Assembly (NCBI GenBank): GCA_002435595.1 | Contig: DJBL01000164.1 | Location: 1 to 29,890, forward strand | Length of the DNA stretch: 29,890 bases | Direction of reading: 5' to 3' | Origin: Stenotrophomonas maltophilia | Lineage (GTDB): Bacteria; Pseudomonadota; Gammaproteobacteria; Xanthomonadales; Xanthomonadaceae | In this document: positions 17,027-24,507 of the stretch, one piece after another | Numbering within the stretch: the first letter of the stretch is position 1 | Layout: every line of letters starts with the position of its first letter | Notes under the pieces: model-generated | Told to the model about the DNA's origin: nothing | The model's input: the letters and a program-made list of their open reading frames with translations, nothing else | Databases searched by the model: none | Position numbers and translations under genes: made by a program

Positions 17027-18000
17027 GCCAGCGGCAGAGGCTCGTAGGCCCTGGCGATGCGATCGTGCAGCGCGCGCACAGCCTCGGCCCGGGCATCCAC
17101 CCGGTGCTCGTCACCGAAGGCGCGCAGGAAGCGGCAGGCTGCATGGCCCTGCGCCTTGCGCTGGTACTCGGCGATCCACTCCAGCCGCCCGGGCAGGAAG
17201 GCCTGCTCGGGCGACCACGCCGCCACCGGCGGGCGGATCCGCCGGCGCAGGCCCACCCGCCACGGCTTGGGCGTGAGCCGCGCGCGGAAGCAGTGCTGCA
17301 CCCGGCACATGCGCGCATACAGCGGATCGGTCTGCAGCGCATCGAACAGCGCCTGCACCGCCGGATCCCGCGCGGAGAAAGTGGCGTGCATGGCCAGCAG
17401 GCGCAGCCCGGCCGGCGTGCGGTAAGCACGCAGGTGCCATTGCGGGTGCTGGGCGACGAACTGCTCGACCCGCGCCAGCGCACGCGCTTCCACATCGGCC
17501 GGACGATGCCTGGCACGGCGCAGGCCGAGCACGATGGCATTGACCGCCACCACCGCCACGGTGGCCAGCAGCACCCCGGCCACCCAATGCAACAGGTTGC
17601 CGGCAGTGAGGGCCACTACCAGCCACAGCGCAGCGGCCACCAGGCCAGGCAGCACGCAGCCGGCCGGTTGTGGGTGATGGTCGATATCGGCAAACACCAC
17701 ATCGGGGGTGTTCAGGCACAGGGCGCCATAGCTGTTGCGGGTGATCACCGCGTCGCCGTGGCGCTCGACGATCTGCTCACGGATCGGTACGCCTTCCACG
17801 CCGTAGCCGGTGCGACGCTCCTGGCGCGGCAGCGCCTGACCGGCGGCGATGGCCAGCAGCGCTTCCTTGGCGCGGGCCTCGGCGTGGACCTGGGCGGCGG
17901 CCACGCTGTCATCGGACCAGCCGAAGCGGCGCACGACGATCCGACGGCGCTTGTAGCGAACTTCGTGGCGGGCTTCGGCCCAGTACTCGGGAACGATCAT
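17023..18000 (-). CDS. Membrane protein of unknown function
   Basis: A 325-residue protein starting at ATG 18000 (MIVPEYWAEARHEVRYKRRR), with AAGGA 6 nt upstream; the frame is open to 18120 but that extension has no ribosome site and is basic low-complexity sequence. The N-terminal 145 residues are polar, with a conserved-looking GVPIREQIVERHGDAVITRNSYG block followed by CLNTPDVVFADID. Two membrane helices follow (about 155-172 and 175-198), then a polar C-terminal domain rich in Arg and Trp. The N-terminal NSYG...ADID pattern has the look of a metal-binding acidic site, but I do not recognise the family. Homologues appear, from memory, to be widespread in Xanthomonadaceae as hypothetical proteins. 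Confidence 0.8.
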   Translation of the reverse strand: MIVPEYWAEARHEVRYKRRRIVVRRFGWSDDSVAAAQVHAEARAKEALLAIAAGQALPRQERRTGYGVEGVPIREQIVERHGDAVITRNSYGALCLNTPDVVFADIDHHPQPAGCVLPGLVAAALWLVVALTAGNLLHWVAGVLLATVAVVAVNAIVLGLRRARHRPADVEARALARVEQFVAQHPQWHLRAYRTPAGLRLLAMHATFSARDPAVQALFDALQTDPLYARMCRVQHCFRARLTPKPWRVGLRRRIRPPVAAWSPEQAFLPGRLEWIAEYQRKAQGHAACRFLRAFGDEHRVDARAEAVRALHDRIARAYEPLPLA

Positions 18001-18173
18001 GACGGTCCTTGTCGCAGTGGCGAAATCGCGACGCAGTCTGCCACGTTGCCCGGGTGTGCGGGGCAGGTGGCCCCTCCTGGTCCGGCGATGCCGCTGCAGG
18101 GGCGCCCTCGATGGCGTCACCGGCGGCCTGCCAGCGGTGTAACAATGGCCAACCGCAACCAGGAGGGCCGCGG

Positions 18174-18839
18174 ATGCAGACTGGCAATGTCGTGGTGTTC
18201 GACTTTGATTTGACCCTGACCCGCTGGGAGACGGCGGCGCGCTTCTTCAAGACGCTGTTGCGCCAGCAGCCCTGGCGGCTGGCAACGGTGCTGCTGGCCT
18301 TGCCGCTGCTGCTGCCGCTGTGGGCCGCGCCCGGCAGCCGCCGCGTGCCGGTCCGCTTCGCGGTGTGGGTGGCCACCTTCGGGCGCAGTGGCGAGCAGCT
18401 CGAAGCGATGGCGCAGGCCCATGCGCAGGCGGTGTTCGAGGCGGGCGAACAGGTGTTCATCGAGGCGGCCGTGGCGCGCCTGCAGGCGCATCTGGCCCAA
18501 GGCGACCGCGTGGTCATCGCCACCGGCTGCTGGGAACCGCTCGCACGTGCGCTGCTGGCGCGCGGGGGCCTGGCCGCGGTGCCGCTGGTGGCGTCCACGC
18601 TGCGCCCGTGGCTGGGCGGCTGGGTGAGCGACCAGCACTGCCTGGGCGCCAACAAGATTCCGATGCTGGCCGCGCGTGGTTATGCCGCTCCGTGGGCGAT
18701 GGCCTATACCGACCACCACGCCGACCTGCCGCTGCTGCGCAACAGCGCGCACTGGTGCCTGGTCAGTCCCAGGACCCGCTGCCTGCGCCGCATCGAGCAG
18801 GCGCTGCAGGTGCGCGCGCAGATAGTGGCCTGGCGCTAG
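18174..18839 (+). CDS. HAD-IB family phosphatase
   Basis: A 221-residue haloacid-dehalogenase hydrolase, subfamily IB. AGGAGG lies about 8 nt before ATG 18174. Motif I is FDFDLTLT with nucleophile Asp10 and general acid Asp12; motif II is the Thr in VIATGCWEP; motif III is the Lys in GANKIPM; motif IV is YTDHHADLPLL with two Asp. The start of motif I has Leu where Gly is usual (DxDGT), a common IB variant. A hydrophobic stretch LATVLLALPLLLPLW (about 41-55) sits in the cap, as in the phosphatidylglycerophosphatase C and SerB-like members. The substrate could be a lipid phosphate or a small metabolite. Two glycosyl or glycerophosphate transferase genes follow on the same strand, hinting at a role in envelope polymer synthesis. 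Confidence 0.85.
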   Translation: MQTGNVVVFDFDLTLTRWETAARFFKTLLRQQPWRLATVLLALPLLLPLWAAPGSRRVPVRFAVWVATFGRSGEQLEAMAQAHAQAVFEAGEQVFIEAAVARLQAHLAQGDRVVIATGCWEPLARALLARGGLAAVPLVASTLRPWLGGWVSDQHCLGANKIPMLAARGYAAPWAMAYTDHHADLPLLRNSAHWCLVSPRTRCLRRIEQALQVRAQIVAWR

Positions 18840-18955
18840 CCGACGGCATCCTGGCGCCGCTTGCATCCGGGCCGCGCGGCAGCCGATGATGCCGAAGGGA
18901 AACGACGACCCGCGCCGACCATGCCGGCGGTGCCGCGGCGATCGAGGACAAGGAT

Positions 18956-19978
18956 GTGGCCAAGCTGCGTGTCATCACCCGCGACAACGGCGCCGGTTTG
19001 AGCCGCGATCTGGCGATCGTGGCCGATGTGCTGCGTAGCGGCCACCAGGTGGCCGCGGTGGGCCTGGGGCGGCACCGCTGGCGCAATCGTATGTACCAGT
19101 GGTGGACCCGTGCATCCTGCCGGCTGCGCGGACGCTTTGACGTGCAAGTATCGCTGGAGCGCATCTATGCACCCACCCTGGGCTGCGCGGCGCGCAACCT
19201 GCTGATCCCCAACCCGGAGTGGTTCGCGCCGGACTGGGTTGCCCTGCTGCCGCGTTTCGAGCGTGTGCTGTGCAAGACCCGACATGCCGAAGCCCTGTTC
19301 GCACAGCTGGGCTGCGCAACGCTGTACACCGGTTTTACCTGTGCCGACCGTTTCGACCCGGCGGTGGCGCGCGGGCCCGGCTTTTTCCACCTCGCCGGGC
19401 GCAGCACGGCCAAGGGCACCGCGGTGCTGCTGGATACCTGGCAACGCCACCCGGAGTGGCCGTGCCTGACAGTGGTGCAGCGCCGCCGACATGCCCGTCC
19501 GGTGATGGCCTCGCACAACATCGTGGTGCATCCGGGGTACCTCGACGATGAGGTCCTGCGCCACCTGCAGAATGCACACCGCTTCCATATCTGTCCCTCC
19601 GAGGCCGAGGGCTACGGCCACTCGATCGCCGAGGCGATGAGCGTGGGCGCGGTGGTGCTGACCACCGACGCGGCGCCAATGAACGAGCTGGTCGACGCCG
19701 ACTGTGGGTTGCTGCTGGCCTGTACCCCGGGCGCGCCGATGGGGTTGAGCCAGCGCTACAGCGTGGATGCGGCAGCAATCGAAGCGGGGGTGGGGCGGGC
19801 GTTGCAACTGAGCGAGGGGCAGTGCAGCGCACTCGGGCAGGCAGCCCGCGCGCGCTACCTGCAACGCGATCACGCCTTTCGTGAGTGCCTGGGCGCGCTG
19901 CTGGGCGAGCGCCCCGGTGCGCAGGCCGGTGTGACCGCCGGCGCGCCCCTGCCGTCGGCCGCCAGTGCGCTTTCCTGA
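18956..19978 (+). CDS. GT4-like glycosyltransferase
   Basis: A 340-residue cytosolic GT-B glycosyltransferase. The start is a GTG at 18956 (VAKLRVITRDNG) with GAGG 8 nt upstream; an ATG two bases earlier is out of frame. The C-terminal nucleotide-sugar domain has CPSEAEGYGHSIAEAMSVG (213-231), which contains the EX7E motif of GT4 enzymes (Glu218 and Glu226). The N-terminal acceptor domain is short. Donor and acceptor are unknown. The 3' end runs up to the next gene, which starts either 14 nt inside it (GTG 19965) or 22 nt after it (ATG 20001), so the two are almost certainly cotranscribed and probably act on the same envelope glycan. Confidence 0.85.
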   Translation: MAKLRVITRDNGAGLSRDLAIVADVLRSGHQVAAVGLGRHRWRNRMYQWWTRASCRLRGRFDVQVSLERIYAPTLGCAARNLLIPNPEWFAPDWVALLPRFERVLCKTRHAEALFAQLGCATLYTGFTCADRFDPAVARGPGFFHLAGRSTAKGTAVLLDTWQRHPEWPCLTVVQRRRHARPVMASHNIVVHPGYLDDEVLRHLQNAHRFHICPSEAEGYGHSIAEAMSVGAVVLTTDAAPMNELVDADCGLLLACTPGAPMGLSQRYSVDAAAIEAGVGRALQLSEGQCSALGQAARARYLQRDHAFRECLGALLGERPGAQAGVTAGAPLPSAASALS

Positions 19979-20000
19979 CCTGCGCACGGCCGCCGCTTCC

Positions 20001-21104
20001 ATGCCCGGCGCCGTCCCGCTGCCGCACGCGCCCCGGCGTTGGGTGATGCTCGCCTCGGAGGAGTACGCGCTGCCGATCCTGCGCCCGCTGGCGGCATGCG
20101 CGCAGGCGCGCGGGCACCAGGTACTGTGGCTGGCGCCGGACGCGGTGGCCGCGCGGCTGCGGCCGGGCGAGCAGCGGATTGGCAGTGGATGGCAGTTGCG
20201 CGCCTTCAAGCCGCACGCGGTGTTTGCCACCGTGAACCGGATTCCGCCGTTTTTCCCCGGCCTGCAGGTGCAGCTGTTCCACGGACTGAACCTGCACAAG
20301 CGCGACCCTGCCCAGGGCCAGTTCCGCATGCTCGGCCTGTTCGACCTGTACTGCTCGCATGGACCGGCCACGACCGTGCCGTTGCAGCAGCTGGCGGCAC
20401 AGCGGCGGGATTTCAGCGTGGTGCAGACGGGCTGGCCGAAACTGGATGCGCTGTTCACCGCGCCGGGTACGCGCGCGCAGGCGCTTGCGGCGGCGGCCGG
20501 TGGGCGCCCGCGGGTGATGTATGCCTCCACCTTCAATGCGCCGCTGAGCCAGGCCAGCCGCTGCCTGCCGGTGCTCGAAGCACTGATCGCACGAGGCGAC
20601 CGCTACTGGTTGCTGACCCTGCATCCGATGTCGCCACCGGCATTGCGCGCGCGCTATCGCGCCCTGGCCGGGCCGCATGCGTGCTACCTGGAGGCCGAGC
20701 ACCTGGTGGCCATGCTGCAGGCTGCCGACGTGCTGGTGTGCGACACGTCCTCGGTGGTGGAAGAGTTCATCCTGCTCGACAAGCCGGTGGTGACCCTCTG
20801 CCACCGCCAGCCGCAGCCCTGCATGCACGATGTGCGTTCGCCGGAGCAGATCGATGCGGCGATCGACGCGGCACTGGCACGGCCCGATGCGCGCGCACAG
20901 GCGCGAGGCGCCTACGCGGCGCAGATCCACCCCGACAGCGACGGGCGTGCCGCCGAACGCGTGCTGGCCGCGGTCGAACAACGTCTGTGCGGCGATGATG
21001 CAGCCCTGCGTCGGCGCGCAAGGCGGCCGTTCCGGCGCTGGTGGCGATCCTGGAAAATGTGGCGCGCGCTGCTGCCCGGCAGAGGCGCGCGGGGGCCATG
21101 CTAG
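20001..21104 (+). CDS. CDP-glycerol glycerophosphotransferase-like protein (TagF-type)
   Basis: A 367-residue GT-B protein that matches the TagF/TagB signature order: FHGLNLHK (93-100, for HGTPLK), TGWPKLD (143-149, for GxPRND), YASTFN (174-179, for the YAPTWR position), LHP (207-209), and DTSSVVEEF (248-256, for DYSSxxFDF). Such enzymes transfer glycerol phosphate, or a related polyol phosphate, from a CDP donor onto a glycan or lipid; in Gram-negatives they modify capsule or lipopolysaccharide. The C-terminus is very basic (RRRARRPFRRWWRSWKMW), which suggests peripheral membrane attachment. I use ATG 20001; GTG 19965 in the same frame would overlap the GT gene by 14 nt. Neither has a ribosome site, so coupling to the upstream gene is likely. 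Confidence 0.8.
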   Translation: MPGAVPLPHAPRRWVMLASEEYALPILRPLAACAQARGHQVLWLAPDAVAARLRPGEQRIGSGWQLRAFKPHAVFATVNRIPPFFPGLQVQLFHGLNLHKRDPAQGQFRMLGLFDLYCSHGPATTVPLQQLAAQRRDFSVVQTGWPKLDALFTAPGTRAQALAAAAGGRPRVMYASTFNAPLSQASRCLPVLEALIARGDRYWLLTLHPMSPPALRARYRALAGPHACYLEAEHLVAMLQAADVLVCDTSSVVEEFILLDKPVVTLCHRQPQPCMHDVRSPEQIDAAIDAALARPDARAQARGAYAAQIHPDSDGRAAERVLAAVEQRLCGDDAALRRRARRPFRRWWRSWKMWRALLPGRGARGPC

Positions 21105-21107
21105 GCT
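21099..21107 (+). promoter_or_regulatory. Candidate extended -10 of the SGNH hydrolase gene
   Basis: TGCTAGGCT fits TGn plus TAnnnT and overlaps the stop codon of the preceding gene. It would give a leader of about 22 nt before ATG 21136. It resembles the elements at 147-155 and 11599-11607. Confidence 0.3.
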
Positions 21108-21135
21108 GCCGGACGTCCCTTTCGGAGCACCCTGG

Positions 21136-21921
21136 ATGCCCTCACTGCTGCATGCCCTGGCCGCGGCCGCCACGCTGTCGCTGCTGACTGCCACCGCCCA
21201 GGCCGAGCAACCGGCGGTCAACCCACTGCTGCGCACCCCGGTGGCCGAGCTCACCCCGGCGCAGATCCAGGGCATGCAACAGCGGCTGCTGGACTGGCCA
21301 CAGCTGCAGCGCTATCGCGCGGAGAACGCCGCGCTGCCGGCGGCCGCGCCGCGCCAGCCGCGGGTGGTGTTCTTCGGCGATTCGATCACCGAAGGCTGGG
21401 GCCGCACCGGCAGTGCGACCTTCTTTGCCGGCAAGGGCTACATCAACCGCGGTATCAGCGGGCAGACTACCGCGCAGATGCTGGTGCGCTTCCAGCAGGA
21501 CGTGGTGGCGCTGCAGCCGGCGGTGGTGGTGATCCTGGCCGGCACCAACGATATCGCCGGCAACACCGGTCCGGCCACGCAGGCGATGATCGAAGACAAT
21601 CTGCAGGCGATGGCCACGCTGGCCCGTGCGCAGGGGATTGCGGTGGTGCTGGCCTCGGTGCTGCCGGTCAGCGAGTATCCGTGGCAGCCCGGCGTGCAAC
21701 CGGCACCGAAGGTGCGCGCGCTCAATGCGGCGCTGCGCCGCTACGCCGAGGCGCACACGCTGGTGTACCTGGATTACCACAGCGCGCTGGCCAACGACGC
21801 AGGTGGGCTGGATGCGGCGCTCGCCGCCGACGGCGTGCACCCCACCGCCGCCGGATACGCGCGCATGGCTCCGCTGGCCGAGGCAGCCGTGGCCCGGGCG
21901 CTGCACGCAGCGCGCCGTTGA
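21136..21921 (+). CDS. SGNH/GDSL-family hydrolase, exported
   Basis: A 261-residue esterase-fold protein. GGAG (21124-21127) precedes ATG 21136; the frame is open from 20830 but that part overlaps the upstream gene. A signal peptide (cleavage near TAQA-EQP, about residue 23) places it in the periplasm or outside. SGNH blocks are complete: Ser83 in FFGDSITEGWG, Gly109 in GISGQTT, Asn138 in AGTNDI, and Asp232/His235 in DGVHP. It resembles the lysophospholipase L1 / acetylhydrolase group, which deacetylate or deacylate sugars and lipids. It stands just after the glycosyl/glycerophosphate transferase pair, so an O-acyl sugar is a reasonable guess, though its own promoter argues for independence. 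Confidence 0.92.
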   Translation: MPSLLHALAAAATLSLLTATAQAEQPAVNPLLRTPVAELTPAQIQGMQQRLLDWPQLQRYRAENAALPAAAPRQPRVVFFGDSITEGWGRTGSATFFAGKGYINRGISGQTTAQMLVRFQQDVVALQPAVVVILAGTNDIAGNTGPATQAMIEDNLQAMATLARAQGIAVVLASVLPVSEYPWQPGVQPAPKVRALNAALRRYAEAHTLVYLDYHSALANDAGGLDAALAADGVHPTAAGYARMAPLAEAAVARALHAARR

Positions 21922-21997
21922 TGCGGTAGATTCTGCCTGCGCCGGGCGGCGCCGGGCCGCGCTGGGCTGCCGGGCAGGGCGCAATGCGGGCAAGGGA

Positions 21998-22369
21998 ATG
22001 CAGAAGCGAATGCGGGCGCTGGGCAGCGCCATCGGCGTGGCCGTGGCGATGTGCGTGGCCGGCGCGTACGCGGAGATCCCGCAGGCCGGGCCGGGAGCGC
22101 TCACTCGCGCACCGCTGCAGGGCAAAGGCTGCTTCCGCCTCGACCCGGACGATGACGCCTCCAGGCTCGCCGCGGCAGACGGTTACTGGCTGATGCTCAA
22201 GCCGCTGCCACGGGGCCGGCATACGCTGAGCGTGGGCGCCAACGACGGCGCGCCCGGCGGCGAGGCGTTCAGTACGATGAAACAGAACGTCGAGTACGTG
22301 CTGCACGTGGGCGACAGGAGCCAGGTCGTGCAGCTCGACCCGGTCGCCGGGGTAGGTGCGGCGCCGTAA
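21998..22369 (+). CDS. Exported small hypothetical protein
   Basis: A 123-residue protein starting MQKRMRALGSAIGVAVAM with a signal peptide (cleavage near GAYA-EIP). ATG 21998 has AAGGGA too close upstream; ATG 22010 is in frame and would be 12 nt from the same AAGGGA, so the start is uncertain by four residues. The mature part has a single Cys in GKGCFRLDPDD and a strand-rich segment, GRHTLSVGAND and VEYVLHVGDRSQVVQL, suggesting a beta-sandwich. A TAGATT at 21927-21932 may be its -10. I do not recognise the family. Its stop lies 12 bp from the stop of the convergent thioesterase. Confidence 0.7.
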   Translation: MQKRMRALGSAIGVAVAMCVAGAYAEIPQAGPGALTRAPLQGKGCFRLDPDDDASRLAAADGYWLMLKPLPRGRHTLSVGANDGAPGGEAFSTMKQNVEYVLHVGDRSQVVQLDPVAGVGAAP

Positions 22370-22381
22370 CGCGGGCCTGGC

Positions 22382-22924
22382 TCAGGCGTCGTCCTGCTTG
22401 AGCGCCGCATCGGCGGCCAACAGCGCGTCGGCGGCCTTGCTCAGGGGCGGGGAGGGGACATCGTCGGCGCCGATGGACTGCATCATCCGCGGCATGTCCA
22501 CGAAGCGGCGCTGGCGACGATCGTAGATGCCGGTCACCAGCAGCGCGCGAGTGGCGATCTTCTCCTCGCCCAGCAGCACGCGCTGCTCCATGATCACCCG
22601 CGTGCCGACCCAACCCACCAGCCGCGTTTCCAGCGTGAAGCGCTGGAACGGCTTGAGCTCGCGCCGGAACTGGATGGTGCCGGCGCCCACGATCGGCGCC
22701 CACTTCTCACGCAGGGCCACCCGGCCCAGGCCCATGCGCAGGATCAGGTCGAGCCGGCCCAGGTCGAAGATGTTCCAGTAGCGCCCGTTGGTCATGTGCA
22801 GGTTGCTGTCCAGGTCGTTTGGCAGCACCCGGAACGGCAGCCGCGACACGCCCAGCGGGGCGGCCAGGCGCGGGCGGAAGAAGCTGCACACGAGCAGGCA
22901 GAGCAGGCGGAACCAGAGATTCAT
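22382..22924 (-). CDS. Acyl-CoA thioesterase, 4HBT/THEM6-like
   Basis: A 180-residue hotdog-fold protein. After a hydrophobic N-terminus (MNLWFRLLCLLVCSFF), which may anchor it in the membrane, the core begins LPFRVLPNDLDSNLHMTNGRYW with the catalytic-type Asp39 and the HMTNxxY motif (His43), as in the thioesterase group that includes human THEM6. Such enzymes hydrolyse acyl-CoA or acyl-carrier thioesters; the substrate here is unknown. The ATG at 22924 is only 7 bp from the TetR operator at 22931-22946, and TATAAC (22941-22946 on the minus strand) could be its -10, so binding would block transcription. It is divergent from the repressor gene. Confidence 0.85.
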   Translation of the reverse strand: MNLWFRLLCLLVCSFFRPRLAAPLGVSRLPFRVLPNDLDSNLHMTNGRYWNIFDLGRLDLILRMGLGRVALREKWAPIVGAGTIQFRRELKPFQRFTLETRLVGWVGTRVIMEQRVLLGEEKIATRALLVTGIYDRRQRRFVDMPRMMQSIGADDVPSPPLSKAADALLAADAALKQDDA

Positions 22925-22930
22925 GCGTTG

Positions 22931-22946
22931 TATGACGACTGTTATA
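22931..22946. promoter_or_regulatory. TetR-type operator palindrome, site 1
   Basis: TATGACGACTGTTATA is an interrupted palindrome (TATnAC, GACT centre, GTnATA). It shares the ACGACTGT core with site 2, 33 bp away centre to centre, which is about three helical turns. It lies just before the thioesterase start codon and overlaps its candidate -10 (TATAAC on the minus strand). Its position between divergent genes and next to a TetR regulator makes it a probable autoregulatory operator. Confidence 0.7.
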
Positions 22947-22962
22947 GTCCGGGTACGCTAAT

Positions 22963-22980
22963 CTAGGACGACTGTCTTAG
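22963..22980. promoter_or_regulatory. TetR-type operator palindrome, site 2
   Basis: CTAGGACGACTGTCTTAG is a palindrome with half-sites CTAnGAC and GTCnTAG around the centre GACT, better matched than site 1. It ends 14 bp before the repressor ATG (22995), directly before its AAGGAG ribosome site, and overlaps a possible -10 (TAATCT, 22959-22964). Binding here should repress the regulator itself. Confidence 0.75.
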
Positions 22981-22994
22981 CAAGGAGCGGTGCC

Positions 22995-23576
22995 ATGAGT
23001 CCCCGCACGACCGATGCACCGCAACGGGTGGTCGCTGCTGCCGCGCAGATGCTGGCGCGGGTGGGCCTCAACGCCACCAGCATCCGCGAGGTAAGCCGGG
23101 CCGCGCAGGCACCGCTGGGCTCCACCTATCACCACTTCCCTGGCGGCAAGCAGGAGCTGCTGGCACGCGCCACTACCCTGGCCGGCGACCAGGTCGACGC
23201 GCTGCTGGCGCGGCTGCTGGTCGACGGCGCCGTGCCGGGCCTGCGGCAGTTCCTGGAGTTCTGGCGCGAACGTCTGCTGCGGACCCGCTTCGAGGCCGGC
23301 TGCCCGGTGCTGGCGGCCTCGGTGGAAGAACCGGTGGACGCGGTGGCCAGCCAGGCCCGCGGCGCGGCGGCAGCGGTGTTCGTGCGCTGGGAAACGCGCC
23401 TGGGCGCGGCGCTGGAGCAGGCCGGCCACCCGCCCGCCCAGGCGGCGGCGCAGGCCACGATGATCATCGCCGCGGTGGAAGGGGCGGTGGTGATGTGCCG
23501 GGCCAGGCAGGACATCGCGCCGTTGGATCGGGTGGCCGCACAGTTGCTGGCCATGGTGGAGCGGCCGGCAGGCTGA
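22995..23576 (+). CDS. TetR-family repressor, LmrA/YxaF type
   Basis: A 193-residue regulator with AAGGAG (22982-22987) 7 nt before the ATG. The N-terminal helix-turn-helix (about 10-56) reads LNATSIREVSRAAQAPLGST then YHHFPGGKQELL, the classic TetR pattern. The ligand domain has FEAGCPVLAASVEEP, the (F)xxGCPVxAxxxE motif typical of the LmrA/YxaF branch, whose members control drug exporters or small-enzyme genes and bind aromatic compounds. Two palindromic sites lie between it and the divergent thioesterase gene. By inference it represses both. It converges on the alpha/beta hydrolase gene with 45 bp between stops. Confidence 0.92.
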   Translation: MSPRTTDAPQRVVAAAAQMLARVGLNATSIREVSRAAQAPLGSTYHHFPGGKQELLARATTLAGDQVDALLARLLVDGAVPGLRQFLEFWRERLLRTRFEAGCPVLAASVEEPVDAVASQARGAAAAVFVRWETRLGAALEQAGHPPAQAAAQATMIIAAVEGAVVMCRARQDIAPLDRVAAQLLAMVERPAG

Positions 23577-23589
23577 TGCGCCGCTGCAG

Positions 23590-23621
23590 GCGCCGCCGTC
23601 GGCGCGCCGCTGTCAGCGGCG
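23590..23621. terminator. Double hairpin between convergent genes
   Basis: GCGCCG (23590-23595) and CGGCGC (23600-23605) form one stem around CCGT; immediately after, CGCCGCTG (23605-23612) and CAGCGGCG (23614-23621) form a second palindrome. They fill the gap between the convergent stops at 23576 and 23622 and probably terminate both transcripts, though no T tract is seen. Confidence 0.45.
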
Positions 23622-24425
23622 TCAAGGCGCAGCGTGGAGAAAACGCAGCAGCTGCTCGATGAACGCCTCGGGCGATTCGACGTTCATCAGATGGCCGCCG
23701 CGCAGCACGCTCAGCGTGGCCCCGGGGATACCGTCGGCCAACTGCCGGGCATCGCCCGGCGTGGCCAGCCGGTCCTCGTCACCGGCGATCACCAGGGTGG
23801 GGAGCGCGATGGCCGACAGCTGCGCGCGTCCGTCGAAGGCGCACATGGCATCGAGCAGGCGCTGCCAGTCCTGCGGCGTCTGCTCGTCGGCGGTGTCCTC
23901 GGGATAGTCCAGGTAGGGCGCTGCGCGCGGGTCGGCGAAGAACGCTTCGGAGAACAGCCACGGCAGCACCAGGTTGAACACCTGCCTGGGCGTGGCGCCG
24001 TTGCGGTACACCTCGCCAACGGCCTGCAGGAACAGCCTGGCCTGCGGACGGGTGCGGGCGAAGGTGGCCGCCAGTACCAGGCGCTCCACGCGCTGTGGTG
24101 CACGACGGGCCAGCGCCTGTGCGACCACCCCGCCCATCGAGAACCCCACCACGTGCGCGCGGGCCACATCGAGATGGTCCAGGATGGCCAGCACATCATC
24201 GGCGAGATCGTCGATGTCGAGAGCGCCGCGGGTCCGCGCGCTCTGGCCCGAGCCACGCAGATCCACCGCCAGCACGCGGAAATGCGCGGACAGGGCGGCC
24301 TGCTCCACGCCCCAGAATCCTGCATCACCGCCGAGGCCATGGATCAGCAGCACCGTGGCTGCAGCGGGCTCGTGCGCCGTCTCCAGCCAGTGCAGGGCAC
24401 CGTGTGGCGTGGTCAGCAATGGCAT
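23622..24425 (-). CDS. Alpha/beta hydrolase, 3-oxoadipate enol-lactonase-like
   Basis: A 267-residue cytosolic hydrolase. The triad is Ser96 in GFSMGG, Asp218 in AGDEDRLATP, and His245 in RGGHLMNVE, with HGLGG (29-33) as the oxyanion loop. The strand order and the lid between about 120 and 200 resemble PcaD and related lactonases, but substrate cannot be read from the sequence. I choose ATG 24425 (MPLLTTPHGAL); there is no good ribosome site. The gene follows the FAD monooxygenase by 82 bp on the same strand, and such pairs commonly open and then hydrolyse an oxidised ring, so a catabolic pairing is plausible. It converges on the TetR gene. Confidence 0.85.
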   Translation of the reverse strand: MPLLTTPHGALHWLETAHEPAAATVLLIHGLGGDAGFWGVEQAALSAHFRVLAVDLRGSGQSARTRGALDIDDLADDVLAILDHLDVARAHVVGFSMGGVVAQALARRAPQRVERLVLAATFARTRPQARLFLQAVGEVYRNGATPRQVFNLVLPWLFSEAFFADPRAAPYLDYPEDTADEQTPQDWQRLLDAMCAFDGRAQLSAIALPTLVIAGDEDRLATPGDARQLADGIPGATLSVLRGGHLMNVESPEAFIEQLLRFLHAAP

Positions 24426-24507
24426 GGCAGGTGCTGGCTCCAACAAGGCAGGGCGGCAGCATGCACGATCGCGCGCGGCCGTGCAGGGCAGGGGGGCAGG
24501 CACCGGC

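Noticed and set aside
19335..21275. A 646-codon minus-strand frame across the glycosyltransferase cluster
   Set aside because: It crosses three plus-strand genes with strong motifs and is itself compositionally biased.
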